64,000 nt of DNA, from assembly GCA_039680785.1 (NCBI GenBank), contig JBDKSF010000043.1, positions 1 through 64,000 on the forward strand, given 5' to 3'. This stretch comes from Candidatus Cloacimonas sp. (GTDB lineage Bacteria; Cloacimonadota; Cloacimonadia; Cloacimonadales; Cloacimonadaceae). The notes below the pieces were generated by a model that made no database searches, was not told where the DNA came from, and saw only the letters and a program-made list of their open reading frames with translations. The position numbers and the translations under genes are program-made. Every line of letters starts with the position of its first letter. Position 1 is the first letter of the stretch. This document shows positions 36,990 to 45,102 of this stretch, piece by piece.

Positions 36990-39263
36990 ATGAAATTGAT
37001 GAGTAACTATCAACCAAAACTAATGGTTATCATTGCGGTTTTTTACCTGTTTTGCTTTGGTATAAGGGCTGCTGTGGTTCAGCCGGAAATTGCTTTGCTG
37101 GCTGCCAAAAATTATCTTCAGGAAACGGGATTAGCCAAATCCGTCAATACTGATGACAATCAAATTTATACTTATAGTAGCGCAGGGAAACTTGCTTCTC
37201 TGCCAAATATATATTTACAGAATGAGGATCCAGTTCTCTATTATATCCAATATAGCGATGGCAATTTTGCCGTTGTTTCGGCAGAGGATAATTTTTATCC
37301 CATTTTGGCTTATTCAAATGAAGGCGTTACTATGGTAAATGATTTGCCTCCTGCTTTTTATTATTGGCTGGATAACTATGCAGCTCAAATATGCCAAGTT
37401 AGAGAAGCTAAAACTGTTAATCCGGAGAATGTTGAACTTTGGCAGTGCCTAAGCAATAATTCCTACGCTGGCCCAAACAGAAATGAGCGTTCAGTGGAAC
37501 CTTTACTAACTGTTATGTGGAATCAAAACTGGCCCTATAATGCACTTTGTCCTGCAGACGCACAAGGACCCGGAGGCCATGTTTATGCCGGTTGTGTGGC
37601 CACTGCAATGGGGATGGTAATGAAATATTGGGATCATCCAATTTCCGGAGTTGGCAACGAATCTTACTATTGTCCTGGTTATGGTTATCAAAATGCCAGT
37701 TTTGAAACAACCACTTATCTTTGGGATCAAATGCCTGATGCAGTGGGTCCTGTATATTTACCTGTGGCAACTTTATTGTATCATTGCGGAGTGGCTGTTC
37801 ATATGGGTTATGCGGTAGATGGCTCAGGAGCTCAAAGTACCGATGCGGCTGTTGCATTTGTGGATCATTTTCGCTATCCAAATGCTCAATTTGTAAGTAA
37901 GGATGCTTATACCAATACCAATTGGAATAATTTGATGACGGCTCAAATAGATAATGGCACGCCAGTTTATTATAGCGGTTATAGTAATGAAGGAGGTCAT
38001 GCCTTCGTTTTGGACGGCTATGATACAGATACTCATTTTCATTTCAACTTTGGCTGGAGTGGCTCTGGAAACGGTTATTTTTATACTTCTAATATTTCAG
38101 GATTTACTTCCGGTCAGGGAGCCATAATCAATATTATTCCGGAGAATTATAGTATAAATAGCATTCCGGTTCGTCTTTATGCTGATGATTCTTCTGCTGG
38201 AGATAATTTTTCCCTTAGTGTAAAGACCAAGCCCATTTTGGGAAATTGGAATGTGAATCATTATGATATGATGCTTTATTATGATAATGCCAATGTGGAA
38301 TATACTGGTTACACTTTAGATGGAACTCTTTCTCAACAAGGGACCATCATTATTGAAGAAGAATCACCTGGGGTCTTAACTATAAATTGGGATAATGCCT
38401 CCACCCTAAAAGGCGGTGGCACTTTAGTAAAATTGAATTTTGTTGCCAGGGATGCAGGTGATTTTCTATTTGATATTTTAGGTATGCATTATAATACTAC
38501 TACCGTAGGCAATGTAAGTTTTGCTATGATAACTATAGGAGCCCCTGTAGAAAATATAGCCGATAGTCAAATCACTTTATCCAATATAATGCACTTAAAT
38601 TATAACACGATTGGAACCACTCAAATAAATACAACTTACTTGCTTCCTTCTTGGAATATTACGCATTATCAAATGAGTTGCAGTTATGATCCCACCAAGA
38701 TTGAATATACGGGTTTTTTAACGGAAGGAACCATTAGCGATGGAAGCGTAGTGAATGTTGACAATTCCACTTTAGGTACATTACTTATTTCTTGTGATTC
38801 CGAAAGTGCACTATACGGAAGCGGTTGTTTGTTGAAGCTTCAATTTTGTGCTATAGGAAATAGTAGCAGCATATCTTTAACTCGTATTACTACCAGCGAT
38901 TTTTACTTTAACGACATAGCCATTGCCACAGTTGGAAGTGCCAATGTTATTCTATCTGCCTATTTGGCTAATGAGGATGAAGTTATTTCTCCTGTCCAAC
39001 CCCGCCTGGAAATTTATCCTAATCCTTTCCAAGAAGTTGCGCACATAAAATTTACCGGACTCGCTAAAGAAGCCGTAAAAATCAATATCTATAACCTGAA
39101 AGGGCAATTGGTAAAGAAGTTAACGGTTAATCCTGAAGTTAAAAATGAGATTAATTGGGATGCTACAGATTTTATGGGCAGAAAATTAGCGGATGGAATT
39201 TATTTTATGCAGTGGAATCAAGGGAAAGAAAGCGGAACTAATAAGGTCTTAATAATCAAATAA
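36990..39263 (+). CDS. Secreted C10 (streptopain-like) cysteine protease with cohesin-like domains and T9SS tail
   Basis: A 757-residue exported protease. The ATG at 36990 has AGGAGG five bases upstream and starts a signal peptide; the GTG at 36909 has no such site. A Spi-like prodomain (YYIQYSDGNFAVVSAED) precedes the peptidase C10 domain with catalytic Cys202 in YAGCVATAMGMVMKYW and His337 in EGGHAFVLDGYD, and the FNFGWSGSGNGYF motif. Two similar beta domains follow (about 387-510 and 528-650), each with 'WN-x-x-HY-x-M ... YD-x-x-x-x-EYTG' strands that resemble cohesin folds. The tail (EIYPNPFQEV, IYNLKGQLVKKL, DGIYFMQW) is a T9SS sorting domain. Likely substrate of the T9SS machinery encoded at 21-27 kb. 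Confidence 0.87.
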   Translation: MKLMSNYQPKLMVIIAVFYLFCFGIRAAVVQPEIALLAAKNYLQETGLAKSVNTDDNQIYTYSSAGKLASLPNIYLQNEDPVLYYIQYSDGNFAVVSAEDNFYPILAYSNEGVTMVNDLPPAFYYWLDNYAAQICQVREAKTVNPENVELWQCLSNNSYAGPNRNERSVEPLLTVMWNQNWPYNALCPADAQGPGGHVYAGCVATAMGMVMKYWDHPISGVGNESYYCPGYGYQNASFETTTYLWDQMPDAVGPVYLPVATLLYHCGVAVHMGYAVDGSGAQSTDAAVAFVDHFRYPNAQFVSKDAYTNTNWNNLMTAQIDNGTPVYYSGYSNEGGHAFVLDGYDTDTHFHFNFGWSGSGNGYFYTSNISGFTSGQGAIINIIPENYSINSIPVRLYADDSSAGDNFSLSVKTKPILGNWNVNHYDMMLYYDNANVEYTGYTLDGTLSQQGTIIIEEESPGVLTINWDNASTLKGGGTLVKLNFVARDAGDFLFDILGMHYNTTTVGNVSFAMITIGAPVENIADSQITLSNIMHLNYNTIGTTQINTTYLLPSWNITHYQMSCSYDPTKIEYTGFLTEGTISDGSVVNVDNSTLGTLLISCDSESALYGSGCLLKLQFCAIGNSSSISLTRITTSDFYFNDIAIATVGSANVILSAYLANEDEVISPVQPRLEIYPNPFQEVAHIKFTGLAKEAVKINIYNLKGQLVKKLTVNPEVKNEINWDATDFMGRKLADGIYFMQWNQGKESGTNKVLIIK

Positions 39264-39274
39264 TTAAAAAATAA

Positions 39275-39339
39275 TGTAGCCGGAGGATGCCAATTCTCCA
39301 CAAAAAACAAATGCTGAGCATTGGTAAGCTCCGGCTACA
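39275..39339. terminator. Inverted pair of the 31-nt hairpin element, probable bidirectional terminator
   Basis: TGTAGCCGGAG (39275-39285) pairs with CTCCGGCTACA (39329-39339), and inner bases TGCCAAT/ATTGGTA extend the stem. The structure sits between two converging genes and its right arm contains the stop codon of the minus-strand acyltransferase. Each arm is itself a copy of the element repeated at 41.8 and 56.4 kb. Confidence 0.55.
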
Positions 39340-39943
39340 AATGAAATTCCTTTTCTTTATCCTCCAAGAATTGGCGAATCGCTTTTTCCACATCAGAGAA
39401 ATCTTCTTTACTATTCACATAAATGGGATCGGAATAAATCATCGTTAATTTGGTGAAGGGTTTGGGGAAGCGAAATCTGTCCCAAGAATGGAAAAGCCAT
39501 TCTTTATCAGCATTAACGGCAACTGCAACGATCGGAATTTTTGCCAAATAGGCAATTTGAAAAATACCTGAATGAATAGTATAGCAGGGTCCTTTAGGTC
39601 CATCAGGAGTTATTGCCAGCGAGATTTTTTGAGATATATTTATCATCTCTCGCATTGCCCAAGCGCCTTTTTGGGAACTGGAACCGCGAATAGGGATGTA
39701 ACCCAGTTCAGATAAGGGACCGGCAATCAATTCTCCATCTTTGGAAGAAGAAACCATAACGGCTGCCCCATGATGAATGCGTTGCAAAGTCATTAGCAGC
39801 AAATTTCTATGCCAAAACATATATATGCAGCGAATATTATTGGATGCCTCTTCGTTTATCACTTGGAATTTTAGGGTCTTACGCAACAACAACAGTAAGG
39901 ATGCCCCCAGTTTCTTTTCCAGATAAAAGAATATTTTAGCCAT
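39335..39943 (-). CDS. Lysophospholipid acyltransferase family protein (DUF374)
   Basis: A 202-residue membrane-associated protein of the DUF374 branch of the LPLAT/lauroyl-transferase superfamily. The HX4D-like segment appears as MFWHRNLLLMTL, with SSSKDGELIAGPLSELG, VPIRGSSS-type IPIRGSSSQKG and AITPDGPKGPCYTIHSG. It probably adds an acyl chain to lipid A or another lipid. It overlaps the 3' end of lpxB by 8 bases when started at the ATG at 39943 (a TTG at 39952 is possible), which supports a lipid A role. Confidence 0.85.
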   Translation of the reverse strand: MAKIFFYLEKKLGASLLLLLRKTLKFQVINEEASNNIRCIYMFWHRNLLLMTLQRIHHGAAVMVSSSKDGELIAGPLSELGYIPIRGSSSQKGAWAMREMINISQKISLAITPDGPKGPCYTIHSGIFQIAYLAKIPIVAVAVNADKEWLFHSWDRFRFPKPFTKLTMIYSDPIYVNSKEDFSDVEKAIRQFLEDKEKEFHL

Positions 39944-41081
39944 AAGTATCAAAAAGATGCTGAACGAGTTTTGGCATTTCCACCGAAGGATGTTTATCGC
40001 TCAACATCGCCTTCAGTTTGAAAAGTTGTTTACGAATTTGCAAACTATACTCAGGATCGTTCAGAATCTGGTTTCCAGTTTGATAAATATTTTCAGCTGT
40101 CATTTTAGCTTGGATCAATTCAGGGAGAACATCTTCGTCCAGCACAATGTTGGGTAAGCCAATCCGCTTAATTTTAACAAAGAAGCGTCCTATCAGATAG
40201 GAAAATAAATTTGCTTTATAGCAGATTATTAGAGGTGTTCCAATATAAGCGGCTTCCAAAGTGACAGTTCCGGAAGTGCAGACAAGCAATTCGCAATATT
40301 TCATCATATCATAGTTATAGCCATCAACCAGTTTGATCTGTTTATTATCTTCCAGATAACTCATATAGAGCTGATGGTTTACACTTCTGGATTTGGAAAA
40401 CAGCAATTCGTATTCATTTTCATTCCAATTTTTGCTTGCTTTTAAAAAAATGGGTAGCATCTTGGAAATTTCATTATTTCTGCTCCCCGGAAAAAAGCCG
40501 ATCCATTTTTTATTGACATCCAGATCAAAAAAACGGGCAAAGGAATCTCGATCGAGCTCAAATTTTATTTCCTCAGCTATCGGGTGTCCTACATAACTGC
40601 AATTAATATCGTGAATTGTCAACATTTCCTCTTCAAAAGGAAGAATACAGGCAACATAGCGAACAGAGTCCTTCAATTGATATACCCTATTATGTTTCCA
40701 AGCCCAAAATTGAGGGCAAATGAAATAGAGAACAGGTATTCTCATTTCATCCGCCATTTTAGCTATGCGTAAATTCAAACCGGGGTAATCAACCAGAATA
40801 GCAAGGTCTATTTTTTCATTGGAAAACAGTTTACTTATCTTGTATTCAACTTTCAGGAAAAATAACAGATGTTTCACCACTTCCACAAAACCCATAACGG
40901 CAAATCGTTCAAAAGGAAAGAGCGGTTTCAAACCCTGTCTTTGCATCCTGGGTCCCCCAATACCGATATGAGTTAAATTTCCGAATTTATCGTTCAATGC
41001 CTTCATAACTAATTCGGAATGAAGATCGGCAGAACTTTCACCTACCAACCAAAAAATCTTATAACTTGCTTTTTTCGTCAT
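39936..41081 (-). CDS. lpxB: Lipid-A-disaccharide synthase
   Basis: Glycosyltransferase of family GT19 that joins UDP-diacylglucosamine and lipid X to make lipid A disaccharide at the inner membrane. 381 residues from the ATG at 41081 (MTKKASYKIFWLVGESSADLH). Family motifs: GESSADLHSELV, HIGIGGPRM, VMGFVEVVKHL, ICPQFWAWKHNR, FPGSRNNEI and CTSGTVTLEA. The ATG overlaps the stop of the upstream exporter gene (ATGA). Its presence shows that the organism makes lipopolysaccharide. Confidence 0.94.
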   Translation of the reverse strand: MTKKASYKIFWLVGESSADLHSELVMKALNDKFGNLTHIGIGGPRMQRQGLKPLFPFERFAVMGFVEVVKHLLFFLKVEYKISKLFSNEKIDLAILVDYPGLNLRIAKMADEMRIPVLYFICPQFWAWKHNRVYQLKDSVRYVACILPFEEEMLTIHDINCSYVGHPIAEEIKFELDRDSFARFFDLDVNKKWIGFFPGSRNNEISKMLPIFLKASKNWNENEYELLFSKSRSVNHQLYMSYLEDNKQIKLVDGYNYDMMKYCELLVCTSGTVTLEAAYIGTPLIICYKANLFSYLIGRFFVKIKRIGLPNIVLDEDVLPELIQAKMTAENIYQTGNQILNDPEYSLQIRKQLFKLKAMLSDKHPSVEMPKLVQHLFDTYG

Positions 41082-41644
41082 ACGACCAATGTTCCCATTA
41101 GTGATAAAATTGTTACGATGATGGCAGCCAAAACTACTCCCAAAAAGATACAAAGCATTGCTCGCCAAAACTTTATGCCAAATATATTAGCAGCTAAAGC
41201 ACCTGTCCAACCACCGGTTCCAGGAAGTGGAATACCCACAAAAATGGCTAAACCGATTGCTTCATATTTCTCAATGGATTTGCCCTTGCGTTTTGTTCTA
41301 ATGAAAAGCCATTCCGTAATTTTACGGCCTATTTTCACTTTGCTGATGAGGGCAAAAAACCAATTGATCAATAACAAAATAAAAGGGATAGGAATCATAT
41401 TGCCGATTATGGATAAAATTGCCGCTTCCAACCAATGGATATTAAACAAAAGAATCGCTATGGGAATGCTTCCCCGCAATTCAATTACAGGTATCATCGA
41501 AATTATCACCACAATTAGTTCAGGGGCAACACCTTGTGCTTTTAACCAAGCAACTGTTTTATCGGCAGCTGTATTTCCTGACAGGGGTTGCATCATTATA
41601 AGCAGAATCAGTGTCAGCACTACTATTTTCAGTAAATTGTCCAA
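41078..41644 (-). CDS. Small multidrug export family membrane protein (COG2426)
   Basis: About 188 residues, five hydrophobic helices, of the putative small multidrug exporter family: VIISMIPVIELRGSIPIAI, GNMIPIPFILLLINW and GIPLPGTGGWTGALAANIFG with the conserved PLPGTG loop. The family name is historical; the transported substrate is unknown. The frame is open to a TTG at 41692, but a TTGACA on this strand at 41703-41698 would then fall at the start codon, so I prefer the TTG at 41644, which has GGGAG six bases upstream. Overlaps lpxB by 4 bases. Confidence 0.75.
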   Translation of the reverse strand: MDNLLKIVVLTLILLIMMQPLSGNTAADKTVAWLKAQGVAPELIVVIISMIPVIELRGSIPIAILLFNIHWLEAAILSIIGNMIPIPFILLLINWFFALISKVKIGRKITEWLFIRTKRKGKSIEKYEAIGLAIFVGIPLPGTGGWTGALAANIFGIKFWRAMLCIFLGVVLAAIIVTILSLMGTLVV

Positions 41645-41758
41645 ATTTGCTCCCAACCAAATAATTCTTAAATTCCATTTATTATCAACCAATATTTTGT
41701 CAATTCACAATTATCGGTTGTCTCTAAAAGACCGACTTTTATTTCAGGAGAAAATATG

Positions 41759-41854
41759 TGTAGCCGGAGCTCGCTGTAGCTCCGCAAAATGTGTAGTTGG
41801 AACTCGCCGTAGCTCCGCAAAATGTGTAGTCGGAGCTCGCTGTAGCTCCGCAAG
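41759..41854 (+). repeat. Three tandem 33-nt copies of the TGTAGYCGGAG hairpin element
   Basis: Units start at 41759, 41792 and 41825. Each reads TGTAG-Y-CGGAGCTCGC then a TGTAGCTCCGC half, and units 1 and 3 contain the 7-bp inverted pair CGGAGCT/AGCTCCG. They differ at a few positions (unit 2 has TTGGAACTCGCC). There are no spacers and no cas genes, so it is not a CRISPR array. Confidence 0.85.
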
Positions 41855-41912
41855 CGTCATTAATCTTTTGAGCCGTTATCTACAGTTAAACTTAAGATAT
41901 TTAATTTTTCCC

Positions 41913-41940
41913 TTGACATTATATCAAGATAGTTTATATT
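41913..41940 (+). promoter_or_regulatory. Sigma-70-like promoter for the DUF2089 operon
   Basis: TTGACA at 41913-41918, a 16-base spacer, and TATATT at 41935-41940. The start of transcription would be near 41947, followed by GGAGAAGAGG and the ATG at 41969. Confidence 0.6.
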
Positions 41941-41968
41941 GTCCTTAAGAATATTGAAGGAGAAGAGG

Positions 41969-42328
41969 ATGAATTTAACAAACTGTCCCATCTGTAAAAG
42001 TGAATTGAAAGTAAGGGAATTATACTGTCCTCATTGTGAAGTTAGTTTTAAAGGTGATTTCCAAACCAACTGGCTGGCAGATTTGAATGCGAGTCAATTA
42101 GAATTTATTCGTTTATTTGTATTGGTTCAAGGCAACTTGAAAGAACTGCAGGACAAGCTGGGAATTTCCTATCCCACAGTAAAAAATCGTCTGGCAGAAA
42201 TAATCGGCGTCATCACTAAAAAGAAACCGCAAACCGATTCGGTCATTGATGTTTTATCCGATTTGGAAGAGGGTTTCATCAATGTGGAAGAAGCCATAAA
42301 TGTGATTAAACAAAGGAGAGAAAAATGA
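41969..42328 (+). CDS. DUF2089 family zinc-ribbon / HTH regulator
   Basis: A 119-residue small protein. Two Cys pairs (NCPICKSEL and YCPHCEVSF) form a zinc ribbon, followed by a helix-turn-helix-like segment (LKELQDKLGISYPTVKNRLAEI) and a C-terminal motif VLSDLEEGFINVEEAINVI. The family is thought to regulate the gene beside it. Here it overlaps the next gene by 4 bases (ATGA), and that protein ends in the same kind of motif. The ATG at 41969 is preferred because of GGAGAAGAGG; longer readings are not supported. Confidence 0.85.
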   Translation: MNLTNCPICKSELKVRELYCPHCEVSFKGDFQTNWLADLNASQLEFIRLFVLVQGNLKELQDKLGISYPTVKNRLAEIIGVITKKKPQTDSVIDVLSDLEEGFINVEEAINVIKQRREK

Positions 42329-43701
42329 ACAAAATCAATCTGGAGAAAAAATGGGTTTTTGAACCCTTGAACAAAGTAATTATCGATAATCACTCAGCCA
42401 AATTGTATTTACGCAATAGCGCAGAGAAAGAGGTTTGCCTGGAAGGGAGCATCGTTTTTAACCACTCTCAGGATGATTTTCAAGGAGAGGATTACATTCA
42501 ATTCGATTATCAGGATGGGAAGTTATTTATAACCTTGGCTGAAATTGATGCGGATGATTTTAAAGAAGCGGTTTTTACTGTCAACCTACCGGAAGGTGTT
42601 TATCTGAGCATTAAAACAGATAACTATTCTACGAATCTGGATAACCTGGTAAACAGCATTAAAGTGCTAAATGAAAATGGTCCTATCTATTTGCAAAACT
42701 GTAAAGGTGATATGCACTTAGAGAATGAAAACGGGATGATTCGCCTGTTAAATTGTGAGGGAAATATTTTTGCCAAGTTAGAAAACGGTCCCCTGTCCGC
42801 TGCCAAAATTAGTGGCCAGTCCCTGCATCTGGAAAATGAAAACGGTCCTTTAAAAGTGCATTTGTCTGCCTTTCCGGAAGTGAATTTGTATTCCGAAAAC
42901 GGACCTCTATATTTTGTGACTGCGCCAGTGGAAAACGGCAATTTTCAATTAAAAACCGAAAATGGACCAATCGTTCTTGTTTTACCTAATGATTTGGATT
43001 TCACTTTGGAAGCAAATACACAATGGGGCAGAATCAAAACTACTTTTGATTTGCCAATATCCGCTGATGATGATACTTATACTATTATTAACGGAGAAGG
43101 AACCACTATCATAAAGGCAAGTTCCGATAATGGAACTATCAAAATCAATTCCGAAAATCGCCTGGATTTGGACTTCATAATGCGCAAATTGGAACAGCTT
43201 AGAATTTCTATGCAAAAAGTCCATACCGAGGAAGAAAAACAGAAAACAGTGGAAATGGTTAATATAATTGTTACCTATGTTAATCGCCTTGCGAGCTCCA
43301 TCAAAGAAGAAAAAATAAAAGATAAAGTAAATTCCGCCACCAGCAGATTAAAAGATTTGGTAACTAACTTTGATTTTCGCGAGACAAACGACAAAGTGAT
43401 TAAAAATGTGGAAGAAATCGGAGCTCAGATTCAAGACGGACTAAAAGAAGGCATTAAAAATATCAAAGAAAGCGTGGATGACTTCAAAAAACATCATTTT
43501 CACACCGAATCTGTATCTGCCTATATTAAGAAAATTCTGGATTCACCTCAAATTAAACCTTATCTGGGAGGAGAACACAAGAAAAAAGAAAAAGAAGATG
43601 TTACTGGCCGCAGCAGAATAAAAATACTGGAAATGTTGGAAGCCGGGAAAATTACGGCTGAAGAAGCAGAACGGCTGTTAAAAGCAATTGGGAAAGAATA
43701 A
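42325..43701 (+). CDS. DUF4097-like beta-helix protein with C-terminal SHOCT-like motif
   Basis: A 458-residue protein with no signal peptide, so probably cytoplasmic. Residues about 25-260 are a DUF4097-type right-handed beta-helix with a repeated Glu-Asn-Gly-Pro turn (LNENGPIYLQN, LENGPLSA, LENENGPLKV, YSENGPLYF, KTENGPIVLV). Residues 285-420 are charged and helical, perhaps a coiled coil. The end (IKILEMLEAGKITAEEAERL) closely matches the end of the DUF2089 protein encoded just before. The pair resembles membrane-stress or self-sensing modules, but the function is not known. Confidence 0.78.
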   Translation: MNKINLEKKWVFEPLNKVIIDNHSAKLYLRNSAEKEVCLEGSIVFNHSQDDFQGEDYIQFDYQDGKLFITLAEIDADDFKEAVFTVNLPEGVYLSIKTDNYSTNLDNLVNSIKVLNENGPIYLQNCKGDMHLENENGMIRLLNCEGNIFAKLENGPLSAAKISGQSLHLENENGPLKVHLSAFPEVNLYSENGPLYFVTAPVENGNFQLKTENGPIVLVLPNDLDFTLEANTQWGRIKTTFDLPISADDDTYTIINGEGTTIIKASSDNGTIKINSENRLDLDFIMRKLEQLRISMQKVHTEEEKQKTVEMVNIIVTYVNRLASSIKEEKIKDKVNSATSRLKDLVTNFDFRETNDKVIKNVEEIGAQIQDGLKEGIKNIKESVDDFKKHHFHTESVSAYIKKILDSPQIKPYLGGEHKKKEKEDVTGRSRIKILEMLEAGKITAEEAERLLKAIGKE

Positions 43702-43703
43702 AA

Positions 43704-43809
43704 GGTCGAGGAGTCGAGAAGTCGAGAGGTCAAAAAGTCGAGAGGTCAAAAAGTCGAGAGGTCGAGAAGTCGAGAAGTCGAGAGGTCAAAAAGTCGAGGG
43801 GTCGAGAGG
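43704..43809 (+). repeat. GTCGAGARG 9-nt tandem repeat (copy 1)
   Basis: About a dozen copies of GTCGAGAAG/GTCGAGAGG, some followed by TCAAAAA. It starts two bases after the preceding stop codon. The same unit occurs in reverse orientation at 56706-56808. Confidence 0.9.
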
Positions 43810-43818
43810 AATGTCTTC

Positions 43819-44354
43819 TGTGACTTAAAACTGGTTTTCATTGGGATGGTCAAGATTTGTATGCTTGCAGCATATCTTTTTGCCTGCCCTCTCTTTACAC
43901 TGTCAGCCCAAAGACCAGTTTTGAGTTACAGCAAGACACACTTTCACACCAATCTGACCGATCTGTGACTTAAAACTGGTTTTCTTCATACCAAGAAGAG
44001 CTTTTTACCAAGACAATATATATATATAACTTGCCTTCGCTTTACACAGTAAACCCAAAGTCCAGTTTTGAGTTACAGAAGAAAAAGCACAAATCCAGTG
44101 GATAAACCCCGGTTTTTCATCAGGCAGGTCAAGATTTGTATGCTTGCAGCATATCTTTTTGCCTGCCTTCGCTTTACACAGTTAGCCCAAAGACCAGTTT
44201 TGAGTTACAACAAGAAATATTTTCACACTAATCTGACCGATCTGTGACTTAAAACTGGTTTTCTCTTTACCAAGAAGAGCTTATTACCAAGGCAATATAT
44301 TTATAACTTGCCTTCGTTTTACACATTCAATCCAAAGACCAGTTTTGAGTTACA
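43819..44354 (+). repeat. Four-unit array of about 112-nt hairpin-forming elements
   Basis: Units at 43819-43930, 43964-44077, about 44097-44209 and 44243-44354. Each runs from TGTGACTTAAAACTGGTT to GACCAGTTTTGAGTTACA (unit 3 has a decayed left end). Types alternate A-B-A-B, and the whole is a duplication of a roughly 279-base A-B pair. In units 1 and 4 the ends pair over 18 positions, with three G-U pairs on the plus strand and no mismatch; unit 2 has one U-U mismatch. Inner stems are present too: GGCAGG/CCTGCC and TATGC/GCATA in unit 3, AAGGCAA/TTGCCTT in unit 4. No ORF. Confidence 0.85.
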
Positions 44355-45102
44355 ACAAAATTGCATTGAATTATCGGCCCCTTGACAACATTTGAATTAC
44401 CACATAAAGATATATTTCGTGACTATTTTGTAGCTGTTATAAATTATATTTTTACTTCAGTTTTTAAAAAAAAGATTATCATATAATGTAAATGTGAAAA
44501 AGCATAAAGCAGGGATTTAACAAAATCTACGAATTTGTTTTATTAGATATGACAGCTAAATTTAAGTTCAGTTTTGGAATGAAACTTTCACTATCATTCT
44601 TTGTGTAAAGTGGAATCTTATAAATGGATAAAAAATAATTTTTAAAATGATAGTTGACTAAAGGGTGCAGAGGATGTTATATAAGAGACAGCAGGAAGTT
44701 CGTTATCTAATTTCTAAACTTAATAATTCTGGTAAAGTTAAGCTACAGACAGTTCACTTAGTTCATCCATTAACGATACAGTAACATTTCCGTAACACTT
44801 CTCTAACGAGATAAGAGTAGTGTAAGAGAAGTGTTACTGGAATATAACGCAAAGCAGCAAGTTTCAATAAATTAGCAAAGTAGGGTGTAGTAGCTTGCCA
44901 AAATGGGCGATAAATATATCTAACCTCTTATTATTTAATATGGATACGCTATCTTGTTTGGCTCTTTTCTGCTTTATTTTGTTTTTTCGGAGGTGGGATT
45001 CTGGCAGTGAAATCCTTGTTATCTTCCCTAAAACCCCTTTTTTTCTATCTTGCTGTAAGTAAATATCTTAGCGCAAATAAGGGAAATCGCATCCGCAAAA
45101 AA
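44355..45102. other. Gene-free region between hairpin array and recO
   Basis: About 750 AT-rich bases without an ORF. It holds a promoter-like TTGACA (44382-44387) with TAAAGA 17 bases later and no gene downstream, and the GTAACA element copy B at 44778-44845. Nothing else was recognised. Confidence 0.5.
44778..44845. repeat. GTAACA quasi-palindromic dispersed element, copy B
   Basis: ACAGTAACATTTCC, then GTAACACTTCTCT (44792-44804), a 20-base centre, and the exact reverse complement AGAGAAGTGTTAC (44825-44837). The most symmetrical of the three copies. No T-run follows it. Confidence 0.75.

Noticed and set aside
41759-41854. Possible mini CRISPR array of three 33-nt repeats
   Set aside because: The units are directly adjacent with no unique spacers, and no cas gene is present. 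Single copies occur elsewhere.
41019-41948. 309-codon plus-strand frame opposite lpxB and the small exporter gene
   Set aside because: The minus-strand genes have clear family motifs across the same DNA; the plus frame has none and runs into the 33-nt tandem repeats.
43819-44354. CRISPR-like array
   Set aside because: Units are over 100 nt, the middles are repeated rather than unique, and the period is too long.
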